Of a stretch of 22,750 nt of DNA, positions 1-9,995 are shown one piece after another. Every line of letters starts with the position of its first letter. Within the stretch, counting starts at the first letter, position 1. The notes under the pieces were generated by a model. The model was not told the origin of the DNA. It searched no databases and saw nothing but the letters and a program-made list of their open reading frames with translations. The stretch comes from Selaginella moellendorffii (lineage: Eukaryota; Streptophyta; Lycopodiopsida; Selaginellales; Selaginellaceae), in NCBI RefSeq assembly GCF_000143415.4, contig NW_003314383.1, positions 435,329 through 458,078 on the forward strand. The letters are read 5' to 3'. A program made the position numbers and the translations under genes.

Positions 1-2
1 AC

Positions 3-1035
3 GTTCTACGCCGCTGTATCCTTCCTCACACTGTCATCACTTCATGCCATAATTCACCTTAAGGCCACTTTTCATCTGAGGCAACAATTCGTTTGGTTCT
101 TCAAGCTGGCTATTGGTGGCCAACGCTTCACAAGGATGTTGCTACCTACGTTCAGACCTGTGATCCCTGCCAGGGTGCTGGTCGCCCAACTCACCGCGAT
201 CTGATGCCGCTTAATCCTCTGCTTCTGGTGCTTCCTTTTGAGAAGTGGGGCATCGATTTTGTGGGACCGATCAAGCCGGCCAGTCATCCTTCCTGTTGTC
301 GCTACATTCTCGTTTGCATGGACTACGTCACAAAGTGGGCCGAGGCTGAAGCTCTCACGGAAGATACAGCCAAGGTTGCGACTTTTCTTTACAAGAACAT
401 CATCATGAGATTTGGCTGCCCTTTGGAGCTGGTGAGTGACCGAGATACTCACTTCATCAATCAAGTGATCGAGACCTTGGTGGAGAAGTATGGCATCGCT
501 CATCGCTACCACCCTCGTGCTTGGTGCGCACCAACAAGATATGTGTGACATCATCATGAAGCTCGCAAGTGCTTCTCGCACAGATTGGGATCACCGTTTG
601 CTCGATGCACTCTGGGCATACCACGTTGCTTACAAGGTCACCACCAAAGCTTCACCGTTCCATCTTGTTTATGGACAAGAAGCCATCCTGCCGCTTGAGC
701 TCGAGATTATGGCTGTCGAGCACAACTTGGACTGGGACAACACTCTTCAAGCTCGACTGGACATGCTTCTACAGCTCGACGAGCGTCGACTTCTCGCTTT
801 CCAAGCTCGCGAAGCATGCCGCAATGGTATGATCGTCATTTGCGTGCTAAACATTTTTCTGCTGGTGGTTCTGCTGTATGATAGCAAGCACTGAAAAAAG
901 CATGGGAAACTACGTGTTCACTGGCTTGGGCCATATTGCATTGTTGAAGTTTTTTCTAACGGCTCAGTCCAGCTTGAAGATTTCAGTGGGAACTTCTTAC
1001 CAACTGGTGCTCACTTGCGCAAGTACCATGAGTGA
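3..1035 (+). pseudogene. Ty3/gypsy retrotransposon pol remnant: integrase region
   Basis: This is the integrase end of a Ty3/gypsy (Metaviridae-type) polyprotein, whose integrase inserts the element cDNA into host DNA. Reading begins at base 3 with a linker ending LRRC. The zinc-binding H2C2 finger follows (GHF at 63-71, CDPC near 153-165). The rve catalytic core follows, with the first Asp in GIDF (255-257) and the second in VSDRD (438-440). After a frame change the core continues as CDIIMKLAS (544 on) through LDALWAY and SPFHLVYGQEA. After further shifts a GPY/F-type C-terminal module appears (KKHGKLRVHWLGPYCIVEV, from about 895), ending at the stop at 1033-1035. Lesions seen: an in-frame TAA at 60-62 inside the zinc finger, a deletion with frameshift near 515-540 that removes the catalytic Glu region, and shifts near 820 and 870-895. 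The upstream gag, protease, RT and RNase H lie off the left edge or are lost. It is not functional. Confidence 0.93.
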
Positions 1036-1080
1036 GATGAAGCTGCCATGGAGTTATGTGCTCTGGGACGGAGCCCAATA

Positions 1081-1406
1081 GGTGGGGGGTGATGTAGATT
1101 CCAACTTTAGTCATGTCACCAGTGGGATTGTATGTAATGTATGTCTGTCCTGAAGATTACCAAGAGGGAGTGGACCTGGGCTATGATGGTGCTGAGGCAC
1201 GTCAAGAAGAAGCTATGCTGTTGATGAGAAGCCAAAAACCAGCCTAAGAACCAGACACTCTGTGCTGCTGACCTACACAGCCGCAGGGCTGCCGGGGTTT
1301 CTGGTTCTTCAAGACAAACATCTTTATTCTTTATATATAATCCCTTTTTACTTCTCTCCTATCATGACATGGCTAAAGTTGGAATATTCTCTCAGTTCTA
1401 CATGCA
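1081..1406 (+). mobile_element. Polypurine tract and probable 3' LTR of the Ty3/gypsy element
   Basis: A purine-rich run (ggtgggggg, 1081-1089) lies 45 bp after the integrase stop, where the plus-strand primer of an LTR element is expected. From 1090 the sequence starts TGATGTAG, and a matching end CTACATGCA closes at 1406. This gives a TG...CA segment of 317 bp. A TATA-like stretch (ttatatataa, 1331-1340) could be the LTR promoter. A 21-bp near-perfect inverted repeat (1098-1118 with 1365-1385, one mismatch) sits inside. The 5' start is well placed by the polypurine tract. The 3' end is a guess, because no 5' LTR is in the window to align with. Confidence 0.55.
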
Positions 1407-3515
1407 CCATTCACGACTTGATTTTATCAACTTTTACATAGTGCATCACAGTGTTCATCTACAATTTCCTCTGGCTTCAAAATGCTGCACAAGCTTAATA
1501 TGGAAGAAATTCAAAAAGTCTTAGATTCAATGGAAAGAAAACTCTTAGAAAACAATTTAATTTGTGCAAAATGGGCAAACCACATTATATCGTTCAGTAT
1601 TATAACTTTATACTACAGAACTACTACATTACTTCACCTAGGGAATTTTATAGGAATTAACCAAACATGAAATTTCATTATATATATTTGACAATTACAA
1701 CTTTAGGGTTCTTTAGTATCCAAGTGGCATTATAATAATTACTGCCTAACTTGGTTTAGTTTCATAATGCCATACAAAATTATGTTCTATGAGGATGGAG
1801 CAAATTGATACTTCACTAATTCATAATAAGGAAGTGTTTTAAGTGTATAGAATATAGAAATGTACATATTTAATAAGCTTAATAACCTCAGATTATATAT
1901 ATGAATGAGTGGTCCAGATTAAAATCAATTTGACAACTATGAAAAACTATATAATAATTTTATATGGCATTATTATATCATCACCTCCTATTTAAATGAT
2001 GGAAGGGAAATAAGATTCTCCTATCGATAAGTTGAGATTTGGAAGAACATCAGGAGGACACACCATTGAATTTGTAGGTGGTGTAATTTCTTTTTAATCC
2101 TTTTATACATATATAATTTCTAGAGGATTTATTTGTTAAATATTATGTCAAATATTATAAACTTGTAATCTAACTTGCTGCAACACTCAATATAGTCCTT
2201 TCTATTAGGTATAGAGCCCTTTAAAAAAACCACTTATTATAAGATTAGGAAAAATAAACCAACACCAAATCATTCATATTGATGGATGATATGAGAGTTG
2301 TAGTATTATTATTATCCCACTTGTATGTGACTTAAGTATTTAGAAAACTCTACTTGAACCAGTAGAAAAATACTCATTAAATATTAATTTCAAGATTTAA
2401 CATCATTGGCAATCATAAAAATAAACTCAAATTGATTAGCAATATATGCATAACTATATATGAGTTTATATAATGAAGCACTAATAGAACTTTACACCCC
2501 ATAACATATGTGTACTAGAGAGATAATAAATAATCATCCCAATCTAAATATTAAAAGTTATATACTTTGCAATTATCCCCTTGAAGGTTTAAATGAGCAA
2601 TTCTACCAAACTATCTATTTATGGATACTAAACACTCATGAAAGTGTGGTATATCAACAGCCAAGACATTAAGATGTAAATTACCTTAACCATAAATGCA
2701 AAACTATTATCTAAAAGAATTCATTTCAAACAAGAATGCTAAAACATTACTTAATTAGAGAGGAAGTATTTAATAACAATTGTAAATGCATTAATAAGAG
2801 CACAAACTTCCACCTAAGAAGTTATGAGACCAGAAGCAATAATGACATATTCATTATTGGCAGTTAGTCATAAAAAAAATGTCACCAGCTCAAACAAATA
2901 AAAAATTACAAACACACAAAAAGGAGTGTTATGAGTTTAGCACCAAATAAAATTATACACATACAAGATGACTATAAAAAACAAATTCCCTAAGATGTTG
3001 TTAGCTATAAAATTAAGATCCAAATAATAAAAAGGTTTGATTAGATATATCTAGGGCTGGATGTATTTAGGACTTAATATATCTGAGACCGAATTCAAAA
3101 CCGAGTTTAAAATATAGACAAAGATTGAATTCAAGACCAAATATAAATAGGGGTCAACTATAAAGGATAATAGCCCAAGAGTAAGAATGTCCTTTTTTTT
3201 CCAATTAGTTAAATGTTTTGGGATATTTGGAGTTAAATATCATTAATTTTGCATACTATTGGGTTAAATAACCTCTAAAACACTTGAGACCAAGTTTAAG
3301 TTTAAGTTTGAGTACTATTGAGTTAAGTAACCTTTAAGAACATTTCAGACCAAATCCAAGAAACAACTTTACAATCCCTACTATTTCTGTAGATTTCAAT
3401 GTTATTTCCTAACATTATATATTGCATGTGTAATTGCAAGTTTGTCTTGCTTTAAACCCTAGCCCTAGTAAGAAATGGTTTTAAAAAATTTAAAATGCAA
3501 ATTTAATTTATCAAA
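1407..3515. other. AT-rich stretch without recognisable genes
   Basis: The region is strongly AT-rich, with stops in all frames. Only very short open frames are present (for example 1482-1670, 62 codons), and none resembles a known family. Apart from a short imperfect tandem duplication at 3254-3360 I see no RNA gene, array or terminal repeats. It is probably old intergenic or decayed transposon DNA. Confidence 0.6.
3254..3360. repeat. Imperfect two-copy tandem repeat, period about 59-60 bp
   Basis: The segment starting tactattgggttaaataacc at 3254 recurs with substitutions as tactattgagttaagtaacc at 3313. The likeness continues through a gagaccaa / cagaccaa block to 3300 and 3360. It is probably a local replication-slippage duplication. 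Confidence 0.6.
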
Positions 3516-3974
3516 TTAGCAACTTTGTGAATAATCTATAATAATAAGAACGAAGAACCCACACCCCCGCAGCCGTCCGATCCCAGGCCCAGGGCAGCCT
3601 CGAAAGCCATGGTTCTCAGCAAGGGGAGGCCAGCCCAGGCTCGGGCCAGGGCCGGTGGCCATGGTTGGCGGGAATATCGGCTCAATGTTGTGGCAGCCAA
3701 TGGGTGGGATGCACGCGTGGCTGGGAAGGGAAGAGGGCGTGGTGACAAGTGTTATGCCATGCACTCCTAGGGCTCCCTGGCTGCTCTGGTCGGACACGGT
3801 TGTGTGGGATTCCCATGAGAGCCTGTGCGTGGTAAGTAACAGGGGCGAGAGTAATGGTAGGATCAACGAGGCCTAGGCGAAGCAGGAGATGCTGGCTTAC
3901 CAGGCCCTGTGCCAAGCCGAGCTCATGAGGTCGGAGAAGACGCCCCACCGGACACAACCTGGCACCGCACCCAA
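3516..3974. other. GC-rich patch, identity unknown
   Basis: Base composition changes abruptly at about 3540, from AT-rich to GC-rich. Several overlapping open frames exist on both strands (for example minus 3682-3981 and plus 3655-3876), as expected from GC richness alone. None shows a motif I recognise. It lies directly downstream of the BAHD N-terminal fragment on the minus strand and may hold decayed or foreign sequence. Confidence 0.5.
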
Positions 3975-4268
3975 TCACCAAGAAGTCGAAATATTTCGTC
4001 GAGCTTCCATCCAGACGTGTTCTTGAATGGTGGCCATTCTGGTGTGAGGAAATCCTCCCATTTGCGGCAGCGTTCGGTATGATCCCTGTTGGAGATCTGC
4101 ATCTTTACCAGTGGATTCATAGAACGCTACTCTTTGAAGGTATGGCATGGAGTCCCTCTTTTGCATTAGAGCGAATGTTGTGAAGGGGAGCTGACACCTC
4201 TCTGTGGGATTTGCAGGCGAGAGAAGATGTACCTCGGTGATTTTCACTTGAAAGTCGTCCATTTTCAT
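3975..4268 (-). pseudogene. BAHD acyltransferase, N-terminal fragment
   Basis: BAHD enzymes transfer acyl groups from CoA thioesters to alcohols or amines in plant specialised metabolism and act in the cytosol. The frame opens with MKMDDFQVKI at 4268; a second in-frame ATG lies at 4262. It continues TEVHLLSPANPTERCQLPFT and then PYLQRVAFYESTG, the usual BAHD opening (V-P-x-x-P-T-P-like segment, then the strand before the first long helix). Likeness stops near 4115, where the expected VIERLKxSLSxxL helix should be. The frame then runs through unrelated residues to a stop at 3975. The HxxxD catalytic motif and everything after it are absent. It lies 112 bp downstream of the C-terminal exon of another BAHD copy on the same strand. 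An intron starting near 4115 could explain the break, but no downstream BAHD exon is visible, so a truncated pseudogene is more likely. Confidence 0.7.
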
Positions 4269-4379
4269 CTTCACCCCATATTCCAAACAGCACGCATGGA
4301 TTGATTGGAGTCAAGTCATGTCACACAAGCAGACGAGACGATGGACTCTGGATATTAACACGTAAGGTGGTACACAGGA

Positions 4380-4575
4380 TTAATTCGTTTTGACTTTCTC
4401 ACTGAACTTCGCCATTGTTTCAGGAGGAAGGAACACCATGACTTCAATGGCTTTCCCACCTCTCGGTGACAGGTCATAGAAGTAGAAGCCGTTCCACAGC
4501 TTCGTAGCGTGTCGAACAGTGGCTGGTTTCCCCCATCCAAAGTCCAGACTATACATTGGAAATCTTGGAGAGCTG
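4380..4575 (-). pseudogene. BAHD acyltransferase, C-terminal exon
   Basis: This minus-strand open exon encodes RFPMYSLDFGWGKP, then NGFYFYDLSPRGGKAIEVMV and FLPPETMAKFSE, ending at a stop at 4380. DFGWG (codons at 4530-4544) is the structural signature motif near the C-terminus of BAHD acyltransferases, and the GGKAIEVMVFLPPETM segment is the expected sheet before the C-terminal helix. A good 3' splice site (CAATCTCTAG, ending at 4576) precedes the exon. The reading frame is intact to its stop. Upstream on the minus strand (above 4640) lies AT-rich DNA and then the Helitron, so the rest of the gene, including HxxxD, is missing. The Helitron insertion or an older deletion could have removed it. 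Confidence 0.82.
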
Positions 4576-4740
4576 CTAGAGATTGGTAAACACAACATTG
4601 GAGTTATTTTGTTGTTCTTGAGTGTGCTTCGCAAAAGTCTAATATTTTCCTTTCAGATCATTACATAGTTGTGAAATTTATATATATCCAACTGTAGTCT
4701 GCATTTCTATTCTGCATAAACTTCTATACAAACTCAATTA

Positions 4741-4758
4741 ATATATATATATATATAT
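4741..4758. repeat. (AT)n dinucleotide microsatellite
   Basis: Nine uninterrupted AT units lie just upstream of the Helitron protein start, inside the putative 5' end of the element. Confidence 0.9.
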
Positions 4759-4775
4759 AATCGAAGTGACTGAAA

Positions 4776-7505
4776 ATGCTTCGCCTCTGCCATCTTTTGA
4801 GAACCATACGACATAGTAAACAATCTAATGGAGATTTAGATGCCTCTGAAACTATGATTGATCATGATACACATACTATAGCTGTTCAAAATAATCATGA
4901 TAATGATTCTATACACCAAAATATTAATCTTGATAATGACTATATACAGCAATCAGTTGTACACTCAGAAGCATCTGGAACCTTACATGCATGTCATTAT
5001 GACAATTACATATATCAAGCAATATTAAATCCACCACTCCCACCCATGAATACCACACTAGCAAGCCATAGCATTTATAATGACTTTAACATAATAAATT
5101 TTAATATTGGTAGTTTATCATTTGTTTGTACTTTTTGTAATGCATTGCATTTTAAAGATGAAAACTCTTCAATATGTTGCCAGAATAACCAAGTTATATT
5201 ACCTCCAATTTCACCCTTACCATTTGATTTACTTTCACTTTACAAGCAAAATAAGAACTCTAATTTTAAAACAAATATTAGACACTATAATAGTGCTCTT
5301 ACTTTTGCATCTATGTCTTCTAATATTGATATTGTAAAAGGTCATGGTCCTTATCGCTTTAAAATCCATGGTCAAATATATCATAATATTGTTTCAGCAC
5401 ATCCTTCTAAAGGTCAATATCGAACTTATGGACAACTTTATATGCTTGATACTCTAGAAGCTACAAATATAAGAAAGCAAAACCCTTTTAATTCAAGTTG
5501 TGAGACAAACTTACTTAAACATGATGTTCTCCTTCGTCATGTTAACCCATATGCTCAAGCTTTCAAAATGATGTATGAAATGGAACAAGAAGAAATTCAT
5601 TTTGCTACACTTTCAGGTTATCCTATACGTGGTGTTTACATGTTATTAAAAACTGAAGGAACTGATCCACGACGCTATAATGCTCCACGGACAAATGATG
5701 TTGCTGTTGTGTTTGTTAGTGATGATGGAGAACCGCCATATAGTCGTGAAATTTATATATATCCAACTGCAAGCAATTCTAAATGTATCTCAACACTTGA
5801 TTATAATTGTGATCCAATGGTTTACCCATTAATATTTCCTTTTGGTGACAGAGGTTGGCACAAAAATATTTTTAATTCTGGACGTCGAATTACATTGCTC
5901 CAATATTATGCATACCGTTTATCTATAAGAGACACAATACACTTTGGTTTTGATCAAATTTTACATGCAGGAAAACTCACACAACAATATATTGTTGATG
6001 CTTATGTAAAAGTTGAAAGCAATAATTTGAATTACTATCGCACTCATCAAAAACAATTGTGAGTTGAAATGTATACTGGTCTTATGGATTATGTTGCAAA
6101 CCGTGCTACTAATGAAAATATAAATCCGATTGTTATTTTACCTTCAAGTTTTGGGGGTGGCCTTAGAGCAATGCAACAAAATTATCAAGATGCAATAGCT
6201 ATAGTTACCCATTTTTCAAAGCCAGATCTTTTCATTACTTTTACATGCAATCCCAAATGGCCAGAAATTTCTAAAAACTTACATCCAAATGAAAGCCTTG
6301 AGGATCGTCCAGACTTGGTTTCGAGAGTATTTCATATCAAGCTTAAAGAATTTTTGAATGATATTACTAAAAAACATATTTTTGGAAATTGTATTACTTT
6401 TATATATGTAATTGAATTTTAAAAAAGAAGCCTTCCACATTGTCACTTTCTAGGGATTTTATCTCATGAAAACAAGATTAAAAACCGTAATGCTATTGAC
6501 CAATACATAACGGCACAATTGCTTGATCCTCAAAATGAACCTGAAATTTCTAAAATAATTACATCTCATATGATATATAGTCCTTGTAGGCTTCTTTACC
6601 CTAATATTCTTTGTATGGAAAATGGCACTTGCTCAAAAGGTTATCCAAAAAAATTTAATTATGAAACTACTTTTAGTGTTGATGGATATCCAGATTATTA
6701 TAGACCTAATAATGGTCGTACATTTCTAAAAAATGGGTGTTATATTGATAATTGTTGGGTAGTGCCTTATAATAAATACCTTTGTAAAAAATATAATGCT
6801 CATATTAATATTGAAATTTGTGCTACTATAAAAAGTATTAAGTATTTATTTCAATATGTTTATAAAGGTTATGATTGTGCTACAATTGAAATCCATTCAG
6901 CAACCCAACCTGATAATAATTTAAATTGTGATGAAATCTCAACATTTTTAAATACACGTTATGTATCTGCTCCAGAGGCAATATGGAGACTTTTTAAATT
7001 TAAAATGCATGGTCATTCGACCCCTATAATCCGTCTTCCTATCCATCTTCCAAATTTTCAAAACATCTATTTTATAGAAGGTTCTGAACAAATAGCACTT
7101 CAAAGAGCTACTCAAAATCGTACGATGTTGACAAAATGGTTTGAATTAAATATAAATGACCCAAATGCTAGACAATATACATATCCTGAAATTCCTTTAT
7201 ATTATACATTTAACCCTCATATTCATAACTGGCAAATTCGACATACAAGAAATGTCATTCACCGAATGTATTCTGTGTCACCATCTAATGTTGAACTATA
7301 TCATTTACGTTTTATTTTACTCCATAAAAAAGGTGCTACATCTTTCAAAGATCTTAAGACAGTTAATAATATTTATTATGACACATTTCAACAAGTTGCA
7401 AATGCAATGGGGCTTATAGCTGATGATACTGAATGGGAAAAATGTTTAGAAGATGTTTGCTGTTTTTTTAGAATGCCATCACAATTAAGACAATTATTTG
7501 TATTA
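4776..7505 (+). pseudogene. Helitron RepHel, N-terminal zinc finger and Rep (HUH) half
   Basis: This is the Rep endonuclease half of the Helitron protein, which nicks DNA and joins its ends through active-site tyrosines. It begins at ATG 4776. A CxxC...CC zinc finger (FVCTFCNALHF, then CCQNNQVILPP) lies near residues 114-145. The Helitron_like_N domain follows, with YNAPRTNDVAVVFV, DPMVYPLIFPFGDRGW and MYTGLMDYV. The HUH motif reads PHCHFLG (His codons at 6438 and 6444). The two catalytic tyrosines sit in KYLFQYVYKG (codons 6843 and 6855). A single frame holds from 4776 to about 7505 with only two stops: TGA at 6060 (family Arg) and TAA at 6420 (family Gln, just before the HUH motif). A one-base frameshift near 7510 ends the frame. 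All catalytic residues I could check are still encoded, so decay is recent or slow. Confidence 0.9.
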
Positions 7506-9122
7506 CTTTGTATCTTTTCACTCCAAAAGATCCTTACTGCCTGTGGGATAAATTTAAAGACTTCCTCTCTGAGGATTTCATGCAACTAAATTCAATTTTT
7601 CATTATGAACATGCTTTCCATGATATAAATATTAAAATGAAAATGCATAGCAAAACTAATCAAAACTATCATCTATCTATGCCGTCTGAAAATTTTGATG
7701 ATGAAAAAATTGTCAACTCAACACAAATATATCAAAATGTTGAACAAAATATTCCTTAATTTAATCAAGAACAGTTAAATATTTTTAATGATATTCTTAA
7801 TGTTATTGATTACCCAATTGAGCATAATTGATACATTTTCATTGATGGTCCTGGTGGTACTGGTAAAACATTTCTTCTTAACACTCTTATAAATATTTTA
7901 CAACTAAAAAAAATAAATGTTATTAGCATGGCTTAGACAGGAATTGCAAGTACTTTACTTTATAATGGCCGAACTTCACATACTACTTTTAAACTTCATG
8001 TTTCAATAAATGAAACATTAACTTCCACTATAACTGCTAATAGTGAAGCAGGTATAAGAATCAAAACTACTAATGTATTGTTATGGGATGAAATAAGTAT
8101 GGTTCACACTCATGCATTCACTACTGTTGATCAAGTGTTGCAAGACCTAAAAAATACATCATTACTTTTTGGTGGCATAATTGTTGTCACTAGCGGGGAC
8201 TTTAGACAAGCACTTCCAGTCATTCCACATGGACATAGGGCACAAATTGTTTTAAGTTTTATAAGAATGAATAAGTTATGGAGATTATTTAGAAAGTTAT
8301 CTTTGAAAACAAATATACGGCTTGCTGAAAGTGATAAATCATGGTCTGAATGGCTTTTCAAAGTTGGAAATGGTGAAAATTTTGAAAATTTACCATCTTT
8401 ACCTTCTAACTCCATTTTATTACCTCATACACAACTAATTTATTCATCAATTATTGATTTTGTCTACCCTTCAATACTTGATATTTCAAACTCTTATATT
8501 GTAGCCAACCGAGTCATACTTACCCCACTTAACGATGATACATTTGCAATCAACAACACTATTATCTCTAGATTACAAGGTGATACATACATCTACAAAA
8601 GCATTGATTTTGTTGACACTGAACATCCTGAAAATTTTCCAATAGAATTCCTAAATTTTATTACACCTTTTGGTCTCTCACCACATAAATTCTCTCTCAA
8701 ACAAGGTGCTATTCTTATCCTCCTAAAAAATATGTCTCCATCAACAGGATTATGCAATGATACATGTCTCATCCTGAAAAATGCACTACCAAATGTTTTA
8801 GATTGTGAAATTGTGATGGGGCAATTTAAAGGGACAAGAGTTTTATCACACTAATACCATCAAATACAGAAATTCCATTCAAAATGTCCAGATGACAATT
8901 TCCAATTCGTTTGGGTTACTGCTTAACAATCTCCAAATGCCAAGGATAGACATTTGACTGAGTTGGAATTTACTTGCCCCACCCAGTTTTCACTCATGGG
9001 CAACTTTATGTGGCTTTATCAAAATGCACATCACCACATGGATTTAGAATTAAAGTTTAAAACACCACACGCCAAGGCCACCTCTTACAATTAACACTGT
9101 CTATAAAGAGGTTTTATATTGA
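7506..9122 (+). pseudogene. Helitron RepHel, Pif1-type helicase half
   Basis: This is the superfamily 1B (Pif1-like) helicase half of the Helitron protein, which unwinds DNA during rolling-circle transposition. It continues from the Rep half after a frameshift (TPKDPYCLWDKFKDF). Walker A is GPGGTGKT at 7847-7870. Walker B is LLWDEISM near 8075-8101. Motif III follows as TSGDFRQALPVIPHG (near 8190-8230). After another shift near 8845 come the C-terminal motifs GYCLTISKCQG and LYVALSKCTSPHGFRI. A last shift near 9085 leads to TVYKEVLY and the stop at 9120-9122. Stops lie at 7757, 7829, 7934, 8893, 8947, 8959 and 9058. Each is one C-to-T or G-to-A change away from the codon expected from the family (CGA, CAA, CAG or TGG). 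The helicase cannot be made as a single chain. Confidence 0.9.
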
Positions 9123-9138
9123 ACCTCTTTGTAAACAA

Positions 9139-9164
9139 CCCAGCATTTGCTGGGCAAGTACTCG
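9139..9164 (+). other. Helitron 3' terminal hairpin and end
   Basis: CCCAGCA (9139-9145), two bases, then TGCTGGG (9148-9154) form a perfect 7-bp palindrome. Six bases later CTCG (9161-9164) is followed by T. Plant Helitrons end in a short GC-rich hairpin a few bases before CTRR, usually CTAG, and insert next to a T. The hairpin lies 16 bp after the helicase stop, in the right place. CTCG rather than CTRR is a one-base departure. Confidence 0.8.
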
Positions 9165-9556
9165 TATTATATGGTTGAAAGACCAACCAAATATCTTCAA
9201 GAAGTAAGTCAATATTTTTGGTATGTGAAGCCAGAATGTTTCAAAATTTCTATAGTTAAAATATATTGTTGAAGTGGATGGGAAGCATAGTGCCAAGAAG
9301 CCTAATAAAGTAAGTTGAGATGATGACAAAACTTCAAATAGTTTTCACAAGAAAAACAAATATAGCTTTTATAGTAAAATGCTAGTTTAACTTATTTCAC
9401 ATGTTTACCAAGTTTTATTTATAACCTTCAAATATAATAAACTATACAGATTAACTTCTTAATTGTATAACATAGGCCAAATATTGGTGTTTAAAATTTT
9501 TGGTTTACTTAAGCAAACCTGTGTAGTTATAGAATATGATTGGATATTATAAAAAC

Positions 9557-9587
<31 letters not shown>

Positions 9588-9990
9588 AAAAATAATTTAT
9601 AAGATTTCCTAAACACTTCTTAGAACAAGAAAATAGTCAGTAATATACAGATTCCATCCACACAAATGGTGGCCCCAGCAAGAAATCAAACCATACACAA
9701 ATGCTAGCTATGGTTGATACACAATAAGATTAATCTGAATGATCAACAAAAGAACATTCTTTGTTTAGTGTTATTTTTGTTTAGGATTAATAAATAGTCA
9801 AATTTATTAATAATTATAAACATGTTTATAATTTATAAATCAAGATTAATCTTTATTAAATGATAGAATAATATAAGATTTAAATATGTTTATAAACTAA
9901 ATTGAATAACAACCATTAGATGGTAGAATATTCTATGTTATCTATACAGCAAATTATAAAAATAAGATTAATTTAAATGTATATTATAGA
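9165..9990. other. AT-rich intergenic stretch
   Basis: No open frame of note and no RNA gene is seen. It contains a TTA microsatellite (9557-9583) and repeated short AT motifs. It separates the Helitron from the left duplicated segment. Confidence 0.6.
9557..9583. repeat. (TTA)9 trinucleotide microsatellite
   Basis: Nine uninterrupted TTA units in AT-rich intergenic DNA. Confidence 0.92.
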
Positions 9991-9995
9991 ATATA

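Larger units (their letters stand above)
4723..9164 (+). mobile_element. Nearly full-length decayed Helitron transposon
   Basis: Helitrons are rolling-circle DNA transposons. This one contains a full-length but broken Rep-helicase reading frame (4776-9122) and a 3' hairpin (9139-9154) followed by CTCG, close to the canonical CTRR end. The right boundary is therefore well supported at about 9164. The left boundary is less sure: TCTATACAAACT at 4723 followed by an AT-rich stretch resembles plant Helitron 5' ends (TC start), but the preceding base is T, not the usual A. The body is much more AT-rich than its flanks on the left. It is non-autonomous now, because the protein carries many stops. 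Confidence 0.88.

Noticed and set aside
72-581. 169-codon minus-strand frame
   Set aside because: Antisense to the clearly recognisable integrase; no motif of its own.
2100-3500. Possible array of repeats in the AT-rich region
   Set aside because: Only one imperfect two-copy duplication was found. There are no regular spacers, so nothing like a CRISPR array, which would not be expected in a plant nuclear genome anyway.
3516-3981. Overlapping GC-rich frames on both strands
   Set aside because: No likeness to any family, and not a continuation of the BAHD fragment.
4723-4760. Exact Helitron 5' end
   Set aside because: TCTATACAAACT is plausible, but the base before it is T instead of A, so I use it as the boundary only with reservation and do not list it as a separate feature.
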